The position numbers and the translations under genes were made by a program. Of a stretch of DNA of 36,573 bases, positions 16,383 through 26,017 are shown piece by piece (positions within the stretch are counted from its first letter, which is position 1; every line of letters begins with the position of its first letter). The stretch covers positions 1 through 36,573 of the forward strand of contig NZ_CVRU01000066.1 in the NCBI RefSeq assembly GCF_001261715.1. The letters are read 5' to 3'. The notes beneath the pieces are model-generated. The model saw only the letters and a program-made list of their open reading frames with translations, was not told the origin of the DNA and searched no databases. The stretch is from Dysgonomonas sp. HGC4. GTDB lineage: Bacteria > Bacteroidota > Bacteroidia > Bacteroidales > Dysgonomonadaceae.

Positions 16383-18587
16383 AATTCGAAAAGAACTTAT
16401 TATCTTTTTATCTTCCGAATGACTTCCCATCCAAATTTTGTAAATTCCTTTTGGTATAATCAGCTTTTTTTGCGTATCACTCCATTTGGCAAAACTATTT
16501 ACAGGAATAGATATTTCAATATTCCTTTTCTTTCCAGAAGCTAAAGTTATTTTTTCAAAAGACTTTAATTCTTTCAACGGATAACCTTTTCCTTCCGGAT
16601 ATTGGATATATGTTTGAATAACCTCTTCTCCTTCCATATTTCCGGTATTTTTTACCAGCATAGAACAGCTTATCTCATCATTCTGTGAATATTCAGTCTT
16701 AGGCTTTGAAGTCCACTGATAGCTAAATGTGGTATAACTCAACCCATAGCCAAATGGATATAAAGGCTCTCCATTAAAGTACCTATATGTTCTATTGGTC
16801 ATAGCATAATCAAAATAGTCAGGAAGATCTTTGTCTTTCTTATAAAAAGTTAGAGGTAAGTGTCCTGATGGATTGTATTTACCAAATAAAATATCGGCAA
16901 TTGCCTCTCCTGAAGATTGTCCGCCATACCATGCCTGTAAAATAGCATCTGCATTAGCTGCTTCCCATTCGAAACCTATTGCACTTCCCGACATGCAAAT
17001 AAAAACCAAAGGCAAGCCTTTTGCTTTTATTTGTTTCATAAAATCGGTTTGTACCTTAGGTAAAGCAATTGAGGTACGATCGCCACCTTTAAATCCCTCC
17101 ACATTTTCTCGTCCTGCATCACCCTCTTCTCCTTCAAGACGAGGAGTTATTCCTCCGACATAAATAACGAGGTCTGCATCTTTGATTATTTCCAATGCTG
17201 CTTTAATATTTTCTGCCGAAGACGAAGTATGCCCTGTTGCTTTCGCATAAACAACTTCAATACCTGTAAAAGCCTTAATTCCTTTCAAGGGAGTTATGAT
17301 TTTGGATGGAAAACCATTATAATTACCTAATTGAACTTTATCGTCGTTTGCATTAGGTCCTACTACTGCTATTTTTTTTATTTTAGAAGAGAGAGGTAAG
17401 AGGTGTCCTTTATTTTTCAATAGGACAATAGATTCCGTCGCCATTTTCAAAGCATGTTTTTTATGCTCATCACACTCTAATGTATCAAATTTAATTTTTG
17501 CATAAGGACTAGCCTCTACCGGGTCAAACATACCGAGTCTGAAGCGTGTCATAAACAGTCGTCTGATGGAGTTGTTAATAGCAGATTCGTCTATCAATCC
17601 TTTCTTAACAGCATCTACCAACGCCTTATAGGCATGCTCTCCACAATCGAGATCGGTTCCATTCAACACAGCATCTGCCGAAGCTGATGCTGCATCGGAA
17701 TGTGTTTTGTGATGTGTGTAAAAGTCATCAATAGCACCACAGTCAGAAGTTACATACCCTTTAAATTTCCATTGATTGCGTAGTATATCTGTCATCAAAC
17801 GACTGTTACCGCAACATGGCTCATCGTCAAACCGATTATAGGCACACATTACAGACGAAACCTTAGCATTTACGACCAATTCCTTAAATGCAGGCAAGTA
17901 AGTGTCCCATAAGTCATAATCACTTACCGATGTATTGAAGGAATGCCTTCCTTTTTCGGGTCCGCTATGAACTGCAAAATGTTTGGCACAAGCCGAAACT
18001 TTGAGATATAAAGAGTCCCCTCCTTGCAATCCCCAAACCATCTCCTTTCCGATAACAGATGTAAGATAGGGGTCTTCTCCATACGTCTCCTGACCTCTTC
18101 CCCAGCGAGGGTCACGGAAAATATTTATATTCGGAGTCCAAAACGTAAGCCCTTGATATTGTTGACCCTTCTTGCCGTTTATAAACGACTGGTTATAAAT
18201 GGCTCTGGCTTCGGTGGAAGTTATATCTCCAACCTTAAATATAGCTTCCTTATCGAAGGTTGCCGCAAGGGCAATTGCCTGAGGGAAAACGGTAACCTTA
18301 TGCCCTGAACGTCCTACACCATGTAGACATTCGTTCCACCAATTGTATTCTGGTATACCCAAATGGTCAATAGCCATGCTGTGATTTTGCATTTGCGAAA
18401 CTTTCTCTTCTAAAGTGAGCCTGCTTATTAAGTCGTCAACCCTTTTTTCGAGAGATAGCGTTGTATCTTGAAATGGGTATTGATCCTTTTTTGCTTCACA
18501 TGCGGAATGAGAACACAAGAATATGCTCAATAAAAGAAGAATCTTTATTTTTACACTATTGTTAGTCATAGTATTCATTTTAGTCAA
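16377..18587 (-). CDS. GH3 beta-xylosidase-type enzyme
   Basis: 736 residues. The N-terminus carries a hydrophobic signal (KIKILLLLSIFLCSHSAC); Cys30 could be lipidated, but HSAC is a poor lipobox. Starts at codons 1, 4 and 7 are all possible; the first overlaps the GH92 stop by 8 bases. The GH3 TIM barrel carries EYNWWNECLHGVG (80-92), typical of the xylan beta-xylosidase branch, then PRWGRGQETYGEDP and KHFAVHSGPE. The nucleophile is D282 in YVTSDCGAIDDFY. The alpha/beta sandwich is about 375-560, and the fibronectin-III-like C-terminus starts near 625. It removes terminal beta-linked xylose (perhaps arabinose or glucose) from oligosaccharides. Confidence 0.92.
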   Translation of the reverse strand: MTKMNTMTNNSVKIKILLLLSIFLCSHSACEAKKDQYPFQDTTLSLEKRVDDLISRLTLEEKVSQMQNHSMAIDHLGIPEYNWWNECLHGVGRSGHKVTVFPQAIALAATFDKEAIFKVGDITSTEARAIYNQSFINGKKGQQYQGLTFWTPNINIFRDPRWGRGQETYGEDPYLTSVIGKEMVWGLQGGDSLYLKVSACAKHFAVHSGPEKGRHSFNTSVSDYDLWDTYLPAFKELVVNAKVSSVMCAYNRFDDEPCCGNSRLMTDILRNQWKFKGYVTSDCGAIDDFYTHHKTHSDAASASADAVLNGTDLDCGEHAYKALVDAVKKGLIDESAINNSIRRLFMTRFRLGMFDPVEASPYAKIKFDTLECDEHKKHALKMATESIVLLKNKGHLLPLSSKIKKIAVVGPNANDDKVQLGNYNGFPSKIITPLKGIKAFTGIEVVYAKATGHTSSSAENIKAALEIIKDADLVIYVGGITPRLEGEEGDAGRENVEGFKGGDRTSIALPKVQTDFMKQIKAKGLPLVFICMSGSAIGFEWEAANADAILQAWYGGQSSGEAIADILFGKYNPSGHLPLTFYKKDKDLPDYFDYAMTNRTYRYFNGEPLYPFGYGLSYTTFSYQWTSKPKTEYSQNDEISCSMLVKNTGNMEGEEVIQTYIQYPEGKGYPLKELKSFEKITLASGKKRNIEISIPVNSFAKWSDTQKKLIIPKGIYKIWMGSHSEDKKIISSFRIQ

Positions 18588-20847
18588 TTTTAATTGCTGA
18601 GGGAGGTGTATTCAATAAATCGGCTCCCCATGCTTTATTAGGCTTATTGCCCATTACCAATACAAGTTTTGCTCCATTAGCAATATTCGAATGGCTGAAC
18701 CATGGTTTATCCCAAGACTTACCGTTTAATGTTGCCGACTGAATATAGATATTGTCTTTTGCGTAATTCTTGGCTTCAATTTCAAATAGTTTACCATTGC
18801 CTAAAGTCATCTTCACGTTTCTGAAAACAGGACTTCCGATATTATAGGTAGCCGAACCCGGAGTAACAGGATAAAATCCCATGGATGAGAATACAACAAA
18901 AGCCGTCATACCACCACCGTCTTCGTCTCCGGGCATACCCATTAAATCGTTGCGAAACCATTGCTTCAATAATGTTCTGATTCGTTTCTGAGTTTTCCAA
19001 GGTTGACCAACATAATTGTATAGATATGGAATATGCATAGATGGTTCGTTAGCCATTGAGAATTGACCTACGTTACCTGTATGATCTGGTAATTGGGCAT
19101 AAAATTCAAATTTGCTTTTACCCAATGGCTCTCTAAAGGTTTGATCGAGGTTGTTTATAAAGTTTTCGGCTGATCCCATTAAGCGAATCAAATCTGCGGG
19201 ATTGTGAGGTACATCCCAACGGTAAACCCATCCGTTGTTTTCTCCATAATAGTCTCTGGCTCCCATTCCTCCGGCAAAACGATAGTCAAAAGGATCAATA
19301 AACTTACCTTCCTTATCTTTGGGATGGAAGAAAGCTGTTTCTTTATTATATAAATTTCGGTAATTATATGAACCTGCTAAAAAATAGTCTGATTCATTTT
19401 TTTTACCTAATTCTTTCGCTATTTCGGAAAGGCACCAATAATCATAACATGTACCTAATGTAACGGCTACAGGTTGACGTTTTTCGCCTCTATTTACTTC
19501 TGGTATATATTCTTCTTGTCCTTCTCGTAATGCGGGGTAATAGCCTTTCTCTTTATAAAAAATATCAAGTTCGGTATTCGGAATACGTTTCCAAGGTAAC
19601 AGAGATTTCTCCGTAATTGCTCCTTTACACGCATTGTATGCAGCTTCCAGATCAAATCCACGAAGCCCTTTGCAATATGCATCCCATATTACTGCTACTG
19701 CATGATTGCTGTTCATTCGATGACTGTCGCCTGTTACTTCTGGAAATGTTGGCATCCATCCTTCTTTTGTTTGTTGTGCCATACGGATATAAGATGCAAT
19801 CATATTATTTTCAATATCCGGTTCTATAAGAATTCTAAGTGGGTGAGTAGCACGATATGTATCCCAAATCCAATCATCTGTATAAAAGGGAATACCCTTA
19901 TCTTCGTGTACTTGATTATCTATACCACTATAATAACTTCCATCTTCGGAAAGATTTATCATGCGTTCGTATGTTCGATAAAGAGATGTGTAAAATACAG
20001 TTTTAGCACTCTCATCATCACCTTCTACCTGAATTTTGCTTAAAGTTTTGTTCCAAAGGTCTTGTCCTTTTTTTGCCACTTCATCCACATTAAAAGTGTT
20101 TATTTCATTTTGAAGGTTCTTTTTAGCTTGGTCTATACTGATGAATGATATTCCATAACGGATATCTATTTGTTTATCATTATAATTCAAGCCAATAGCC
20201 TGATTTTTTCCACTAATCGAATCTCTTTCGCTTAGTATGTTACCATTTTCTAAGCATCCAATGGATTGAGGAGTTTGTAATGTTTCGAGATATAAGTATA
20301 CTTTAGTCGGTCCCCCGTCAATAACCTGATAACCAGATACTCCTTTTTCTTCTTTCTGTAAAAAGCCATTACGGGTATTTATTACTAAAACATTATTTTC
20401 TCCTTCAGGAAAATTAATTTTATATACGGCAGACCTGTAAGAGGGAGCGTAATCAACTTCTATGCCATCATCGTCTAAATAAACCTGATAGCGATAAGGA
20501 GTGACAACTTCCTCTCCATAAGAATATTTCTGAACTGAAAAATAACTGCTTCTTTTCCCACTATAGGGACTAATATTGAAAGCTGAGCTACCTCTATGAC
20601 TAGTCACTATCACGGGAAGACCTTCTATCTGGTCGGATGTGAAGTCTTTACGCTCAGGATACACCCTAAGCATACTAAATGGCAAATGAACAGTGGGATA
20701 AGTGGGAACTAGCAGATGGCTAATATTCCCAATGTAAGGATCTACGTAATCTACAGGATTTTTAGACGAATTTTCGGCTGATCTTTGGCACGATAAAAAT
20801 AGTATCGTGCAAAGAGTCAGAGAAAATAATGCATTGTGTTTTTTCAT
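18580..20847 (-). CDS. Divergent GH92 family enzyme (alpha-mannosidase-like lipoprotein)
   Basis: 755 residues, with a lipoprotein signal LFLSC (Cys20). The residues after Cys are not acidic, so an inward-facing periplasmic location is likely. GH92 hallmarks: VDYVDPYIG (32-40), DDWIWDTYRATHPL (324-337), ENNGWVYRWDVPHN (536-549), ANEPSMHIPYLYNYVGQPWKTQ around 599-620 and PGDEDGGGMTAFVVFSSMGFYPVTPGS (from 639). Several motifs deviate from typical calcium-dependent exo-alpha-mannosidases: LLVPTYPTVHLPFSML replaces the usual GxTxPGAxxPFGM, ANEPSMH replaces GNEPSHH, and GDEDGG replaces GNDDCG. The family is certain; the sugar specificity may not be alpha-1,2-mannose. Confidence 0.88.
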   Translation of the reverse strand: MKKHNALFSLTLCTILFLSCQRSAENSSKNPVDYVDPYIGNISHLLVPTYPTVHLPFSMLRVYPERKDFTSDQIEGLPVIVTSHRGSSAFNISPYSGKRSSYFSVQKYSYGEEVVTPYRYQVYLDDDGIEVDYAPSYRSAVYKINFPEGENNVLVINTRNGFLQKEEKGVSGYQVIDGGPTKVYLYLETLQTPQSIGCLENGNILSERDSISGKNQAIGLNYNDKQIDIRYGISFISIDQAKKNLQNEINTFNVDEVAKKGQDLWNKTLSKIQVEGDDESAKTVFYTSLYRTYERMINLSEDGSYYSGIDNQVHEDKGIPFYTDDWIWDTYRATHPLRILIEPDIENNMIASYIRMAQQTKEGWMPTFPEVTGDSHRMNSNHAVAVIWDAYCKGLRGFDLEAAYNACKGAITEKSLLPWKRIPNTELDIFYKEKGYYPALREGQEEYIPEVNRGEKRQPVAVTLGTCYDYWCLSEIAKELGKKNESDYFLAGSYNYRNLYNKETAFFHPKDKEGKFIDPFDYRFAGGMGARDYYGENNGWVYRWDVPHNPADLIRLMGSAENFINNLDQTFREPLGKSKFEFYAQLPDHTGNVGQFSMANEPSMHIPYLYNYVGQPWKTQKRIRTLLKQWFRNDLMGMPGDEDGGGMTAFVVFSSMGFYPVTPGSATYNIGSPVFRNVKMTLGNGKLFEIEAKNYAKDNIYIQSATLNGKSWDKPWFSHSNIANGAKLVLVMGNKPNKAWGADLLNTPPSAIKID

Positions 20848-20858
20848 TATTTGAGGAG

Positions 20859-23720
20859 TTATTTATTGGATGCCTTAGCAATACTGTACTTTGTAACAAA
20901 TTGAAAATCTTTGTAATCCGACCGGCTGATCTTGAAAGTAATATACTTTTCTAGCCCAGGATCAAGTTCAAAATGACGAGCATCGCCCACTAGTTCATCA
21001 TCTACATACATCGAAACTTTACCCGCATCGGTCATGTTCCCTATATTCTTAACCAATATGGTAACCGTTTTTGTATTATCCAAAAGATTGTTTTGAATAC
21101 CTGAAAGCTCAACTGTAAATTTAGCTGCAAATGATTTTGTGTAATTAATTGTTCCACTTATACCCAAGTTACTATCCTTATAGCCAACACTATCTTTAAT
21201 TCTATCATTTGCCAGATAAGAAGGACTTGAACCTCCAACCATTATTTTAAACTCTCCCTCTTCAACAACACGATCCATCAAATCATTTAATAAAGAAAGC
21301 TGATAAGGGGTAAGCATAAAAGAAACTACTTTTGATTCTCCGGGATTGAGATGAATACGTTCGAAATCTTTCAGCTCCATCACCCTAGTCTTTACACTTG
21401 CATACATATCGGTTACATATAATTGAGCAACTTCATCACCTGCTATTTTTCCGATATTGGTAACCTTAGCTTGTACTGAAACATTTCCATTATTTAGTAA
21501 TGCTATTTTTAGATCAGAATAATTAAATGTTGTATAACTAAGTCCAAAACCAAAATAATATAATGGGTAATATTCGAGATCCGAATATTCATATCGTCTA
21601 CCGGATGTTTTGAAATTATAATATAATGGCTCTTGTCCAACGTGTGTAGGGAAGGTCATCGGCAAACGGCCTGCAGGATTATAATCGCCAAATATCACAT
21701 CGGCAGTAGCATAACCACCTTCTTGCCCAGGCAGCCAGTTTGCTAATATTCCTTGACAATGCAGAGCAGCGAATGATAGATTATAAGGTCTTCCCGATTG
21801 TAAAACAAGAATCACAGGTTTTCCTGTAGCACAAACTGCCTCCAATAGTTTTTGTTGATCGCCTGGTAAAATTAGAGTTGCCAGATCGTGATTTTCACCC
21901 GATGTTTTTTGTATGTTTTGGAGCGATTCACTACTCGTGCAATCTCCCAATACCATAATAACTACTTCTGCCTGATGAGCTGCTTTTACGGCTCGTTCTA
22001 TTTGTGTATTCTCTGTATAAAAGAAATCACAACCCTTTTCATAAATCACCTTTGTTTGGCTATTTATAGCTCCCTTTATACCTGTAAGCACCGATTTCAA
22101 TTGTCCTTCGAGTGGCTTTCCTGTATAATCTCCGGGTTGAAGATCATCTGCACCGGGACCAATTACGGCTATTGATTTCAGAGATTTGGATAGTGGAAGA
22201 ATATTGTTTTTATTTTCGAGTAATACAATCGATTCTTGTGCTGAACGACGGGCTATTACTCTGTGTTCCGGACTATTCCATCCATCGTATACCTTTTTCC
22301 AGTCGAGACTTTTAGAGGGGTTGTTTTCGAATAATCCATTACGAAACATTGTTCTTAGCAATGTTTTACAAGTAAAATCTATATCCTCTATACTTATTTC
22401 TCCATTTTCGGCAGCTGCAATCACAGCTTTGTCATTATATGTGTCGCCACAGTTTGTGGCTATACCTGCTGCCAAGGCTTGACGTGCCGCTTCTACTTTA
22501 TCTATAGCGGTGTAATGTTTACGAGAAGTGAGGTTGCCCAATGCACCACAGTCGCTAACAATGAAGCCATCGAAGCCCCACTCATCACGCAGAATACCTT
22601 TCAATAGTTCTTTGCTTTTTGCTATAGGAATGCCTTGATAATCAGAATAGGCCATCATTATAGACTGGCAGTTGTATTTTTTGATCACATCCCGAAAGGG
22701 TACAAGGTGTATTTCCCTGAATTCACGTTCTGATAGTCCTATATCGTGAGAATCACGTCCGCCAAGTGGAGCACCATGACCTCCGAAATGTTTAGGTGTG
22801 GTAAGAAGTCCTTTTGCCTGAAATCCTTTTATCCATGCACCACCCATTTCAGAAACAAGAACAGGGTCTTCTCCATAAGTCTCCTCGCAACGTCCCCAAC
22901 GGGCATCCTGAGCTACATCCAATACGGGAGACCACGCTTGTATTGCATTTGCACTTACTGTTTCATCGCCAATAGCTCTGGCTACTTCTTCCATTAGTTT
23001 TCTGTTCCATGTCGCACCCAAGCCTATCGACTGTGGAAAGATAGTTGCACCACTTCCATAAGAAAAGCCGTGAAGTGCTTCTACTTTTTTCATATCAGGA
23101 ATTCCTAAACGAGGAATCCCCGGTATACCCCAACCTTCACGAAGAAGTTCCATCTTATCGGCAATGGTCATTACCGATAATAAGCTTTCAACTCTCTCTT
23201 CAAGAGGCAGATTGGGATTCATATAACGCTTGTTTCCAACTTGCCCATTGTCTGCTTTATTGGCAGATTCTGCTAGAAATACACTGACCTCTTTAATTGA
23301 TACAGATTTTATTATAATCCCTCCTCTTATATCCATATTTAGATGAGCACCATATTTAGGTGGAAATGAGATAGTCAGATTCTTATTCTTTTCTTTCACT
23401 GTATATTTTACTGGTTCACCCAAATTCATAGGGTCATAAGTAACATATACCGTCAAAGCCTTTTGCAAATCTGTTGCCGATATTCCTTCACTTTGGATAA
23501 TAAATTCTTTGATATCGCCGGAGGTTTGAAGAGTTAGCATCAGCCATTGATTGGCTGCTAAATCTTTAGATGATAGATTCCAGCCGGTTTTCAGGTCATT
23601 ATCAAAGATATTTGCTACCGTATTTGTATTCACCGATGTCGAAACCGATGAAATCCGAGTCTGTTGTCCCCAACTGAGTTGGGATAAGATGAGACAAAGA
23701 GCTATGACTATTGCTTTCAT
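20859..23720 (-). CDS. GH3 beta-glycosidase with N-terminal discoidin-like domain
   Basis: 953 residues, with signal peptide 1-18 (LSQLSWGQ). Residues about 20-150 form an F5/8 type C-like beta-sandwich (NIFDNDLKTGWNLSSKDLAANQW around 37-59). The GH3 core starts at about 166, with DARWGRCEETYGEDP (272-286), KHFGGHG (310-316) and the nucleophile D390 in FIVSDCGALG. The alpha/beta sandwich, fibronectin-III-like domain and a CARDB-like C-terminal beta domain (about 850-953) follow. Probably a periplasmic beta-glucosidase or beta-xylosidase. It clearly differs from the other GH3 in the locus in sequence and architecture, so different linkages are likely. Ten bases separate it from the GH92 gene and eight from the fusion gene. 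Confidence 0.92.
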   Translation of the reverse strand: MKAIVIALCLILSQLSWGQQTRISSVSTSVNTNTVANIFDNDLKTGWNLSSKDLAANQWLMLTLQTSGDIKEFIIQSEGISATDLQKALTVYVTYDPMNLGEPVKYTVKEKNKNLTISFPPKYGAHLNMDIRGGIIIKSVSIKEVSVFLAESANKADNGQVGNKRYMNPNLPLEERVESLLSVMTIADKMELLREGWGIPGIPRLGIPDMKKVEALHGFSYGSGATIFPQSIGLGATWNRKLMEEVARAIGDETVSANAIQAWSPVLDVAQDARWGRCEETYGEDPVLVSEMGGAWIKGFQAKGLLTTPKHFGGHGAPLGGRDSHDIGLSEREFREIHLVPFRDVIKKYNCQSIMMAYSDYQGIPIAKSKELLKGILRDEWGFDGFIVSDCGALGNLTSRKHYTAIDKVEAARQALAAGIATNCGDTYNDKAVIAAAENGEISIEDIDFTCKTLLRTMFRNGLFENNPSKSLDWKKVYDGWNSPEHRVIARRSAQESIVLLENKNNILPLSKSLKSIAVIGPGADDLQPGDYTGKPLEGQLKSVLTGIKGAINSQTKVIYEKGCDFFYTENTQIERAVKAAHQAEVVIMVLGDCTSSESLQNIQKTSGENHDLATLILPGDQQKLLEAVCATGKPVILVLQSGRPYNLSFAALHCQGILANWLPGQEGGYATADVIFGDYNPAGRLPMTFPTHVGQEPLYYNFKTSGRRYEYSDLEYYPLYYFGFGLSYTTFNYSDLKIALLNNGNVSVQAKVTNIGKIAGDEVAQLYVTDMYASVKTRVMELKDFERIHLNPGESKVVSFMLTPYQLSLLNDLMDRVVEEGEFKIMVGGSSPSYLANDRIKDSVGYKDSNLGISGTINYTKSFAAKFTVELSGIQNNLLDNTKTVTILVKNIGNMTDAGKVSMYVDDELVGDARHFELDPGLEKYITFKISRSDYKDFQFVTKYSIAKASNK

Positions 23721-23728
23721 AAATTAGA

Positions 23729-25852
23729 TTATTTATATATATTATTACCTGTTTGCTCCACTTTCTCAATAGTTCCGTCGGGATTAAAGTCTAATTTATC
23801 TACACATATCGACCGAAGATTTCCCCGTCCCGAAAGAGCCATATTGTGATAAAATGCATACCATTGCCCTTTGTATTCAACTACCGAACCGTGACTAGTA
23901 TCACAGCCTGTTGGCTCTAGATATATACCTCTGTAAGTCCATGGACCTAGGGGGGTGTTACTTGTGGCATAATTAAGACGATTGCTTCCTTTTCCGTTCT
24001 CTCTATGATTATCGGCATAGGTGAGATAGTATATCCCGTTTCTTTTAAACACCCATGTAGCTTCATGAAAATCGGTTAATCCTTCCATAAAAACCAATGG
24101 TTGTGCTAATTCCACCATATTATCTTTTAATTTAGCTCCAGCGCATCTATCACCACCTCCATAGTAAAAATAAGATTGACCATCATCATCAACAAATACA
24201 CATGGGTCTATCATTGCAAAATTGTCATTGCCTAATTCTAAATAACCTTGTACAACAAAATCACTCGTAGGCTTCTTACTCGTTGCTATTCCTACTTTCC
24301 AAGTTTTATTCCATTCTGTTCCACTTGGGTGTGGAAAATAAAAATAATAGGTTCCGTTTTTGTATGCACAATCGGGAGCCCACATGAATCCTCCTTCGGG
24401 TCTACCCCAGGACACATCAGTTGCACGGAGTATCTCGCCATGATCAATCCAATTTAGCATGTCATCGGTCGAAAATACGTGATATTGATCCATCAAATCA
24501 CACCCTCTAGGTGGTGCTATATCGTGAGATGCATATACATATAAGCGACCATCAGACCATACATGTGCAGATGGATCGGCGGTGTACATATGCTTAATGA
24601 ATGGATTTTCAGCCAGTCGTATCGGCTTTTCTTTAGAATATTCAATTTCCTTTTTCAGCATTTTTCCGGCTTGACCTGTTAGCCATAAATAGTAGTCTGA
24701 GGGTAAATTATCCTCTATACCTTCGAATTTCCCATTTCCATTCAAGGGTGTTTCATTTCTACGAGCACATTTAAATATGGCTGTACCTTCATCTATTTCA
24801 TCAAACATGGCTACATAAATCATTTCAGCACCATAACCGAGAACTGTTGAAAGCTGTTTCCAAAAAAACGATCCGGAGTTACGGTCAATATAAAACGATC
24901 CTTTTCCTTTCAGATTTTCCCATGAGAAACCAGGAAAGCATAATGGAGCATAATCTACTTTATTATTTTTACACCATTTGATATCTTTTTCTATCAACGA
25001 CTTAAATGAGTCATAACTTTCTTCGTTATATCTAGATACAAACCAAGGCATAACGATGTCTGATTTCTTTATAAGTTGATGAAGTTTCTCATTATTTTCC
25101 GTATCGCTACGCAGCTCACGCCAATAAGTGGGCACTCCCAACATTATACTATATCCTCGTTTTTTTAAACCCTCGACTATGGTTTCAGCTTCTTTCAGCC
25201 CATATGCTCTCTTATCATTGAAACCGATTCCCCATAAAACGACGAGAGGTTTTTGATTATGGAAGAGATAGGAAGGAGCTTTTACTCGTTCTTGAAATTG
25301 ATATTGCTCATTAAGTTCATCAATATCATTAAGAATAACTAGTTCGTCCCCTGATTTCATACCACTAAGATCGTACATAATGGATATCGCTCTCTCATAT
25401 TTAGTCGAAGACTCTATTGCTGATGCTAAGACTTTATTGAAGTGGGCTTTTCCGCTTGGATTTTTAATTTCTCCTACAAAGCGTTGCATAAATACTCCAT
25501 CTAGTCCATATTCTTTCATCCAATTAAAATGGAGATCTACTGTTGAGAAATCATGAGAGCTAAAAGTATAAGCTGGAGAACCGTCTTTATGCTTAAATTC
25601 TGTTCTATAGATTTGTGGATATTCCGAAACATCTGCCCAAAAATCGACACCACTAGAACCGGGCTTGAATCCGTTTTTACTTTTATAGTGGTACCATCCA
25701 CGATTAGCTCCGTCATCGGGGGTATTAAACCAGCCTTGATAACCAGCCATAACCAGACCTTTGTACGAATCGTACTTCTTTTGTGCTACTATATCTTGAA
25801 TATATGCAAACATTAAAATAGGAATCAGAAATATTAAGAAACATTTATTCAT
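23729..25852 (-). CDS. Fusion of GH99/GH71-like domain and GH43 domain
   Basis: 707 residues, with signal peptide 1-24 (DIVAQ). Residues 27-400 are a GH71/GH99-like TIM barrel (GLVMAGYQGWFNTPDDG at 32-48; DGVFMQRFVG; VAMFDEIDEGTAIF at 347-360, matching the WbsX/GH99 pattern F-D-E-x-x-E-G-T). Residues from about 415 form a GH43 five-bladed propeller: the expected base D426 (TADPSAH), pKa-modulating D549 (FAMIDPC) and acid E597 (FHEATW) are all present. Each domain should be active on its own. GH43 enzymes release arabinofuranose, xylose or beta-galactose; the GH99-like partner may act on a neighbouring linkage. Bacteroidales genomes annotate such proteins as xylosidase/arabinosidase; I know no characterised specificity. 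Confidence 0.87.
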   Translation of the reverse strand: MNKCFLIFLIPILMFAYIQDIVAQKKYDSYKGLVMAGYQGWFNTPDDGANRGWYHYKSKNGFKPGSSGVDFWADVSEYPQIYRTEFKHKDGSPAYTFSSHDFSTVDLHFNWMKEYGLDGVFMQRFVGEIKNPSGKAHFNKVLASAIESSTKYERAISIMYDLSGMKSGDELVILNDIDELNEQYQFQERVKAPSYLFHNQKPLVVLWGIGFNDKRAYGLKEAETIVEGLKKRGYSIMLGVPTYWRELRSDTENNEKLHQLIKKSDIVMPWFVSRYNEESYDSFKSLIEKDIKWCKNNKVDYAPLCFPGFSWENLKGKGSFYIDRNSGSFFWKQLSTVLGYGAEMIYVAMFDEIDEGTAIFKCARRNETPLNGNGKFEGIEDNLPSDYYLWLTGQAGKMLKKEIEYSKEKPIRLAENPFIKHMYTADPSAHVWSDGRLYVYASHDIAPPRGCDLMDQYHVFSTDDMLNWIDHGEILRATDVSWGRPEGGFMWAPDCAYKNGTYYFYFPHPSGTEWNKTWKVGIATSKKPTSDFVVQGYLELGNDNFAMIDPCVFVDDDGQSYFYYGGGDRCAGAKLKDNMVELAQPLVFMEGLTDFHEATWVFKRNGIYYLTYADNHRENGKGSNRLNYATSNTPLGPWTYRGIYLEPTGCDTSHGSVVEYKGQWYAFYHNMALSGRGNLRSICVDKLDFNPDGTIEKVEQTGNNIYK

Positions 25853-25908
25853 GTCTTTTTTTTTTATTCTTTACTTCTTCGATGGGCGGAATCAAATTTC
25901 TCTAATTA

Positions 25909-25940
25909 ATTCTCAGGAGTGAAGAGTCACTCCTGAGAAT
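25909..25940. terminator. Perfect 14-bp stem-loop between GH2 and the fusion gene
   Basis: The arm ATTCTCAGGAGTGA (25909-25922), loop AGAG and exact complement (25927-25940) lie in the 165-base gap, 78 bases after the GH2 stop. Neither strand has a U-tract after the stem, so it is more likely a partial terminator, processing or mRNA-stabilising hairpin that separates expression of the two parts of the operon. Confidence 0.6.
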
Positions 25941-26017
25941 CGGAACCATAAAAATCTGAAAATCATAATATTTAAAACCCCAAATATTATTTAGCTAAAA
26001 AAAAACTTCGTATTTAC

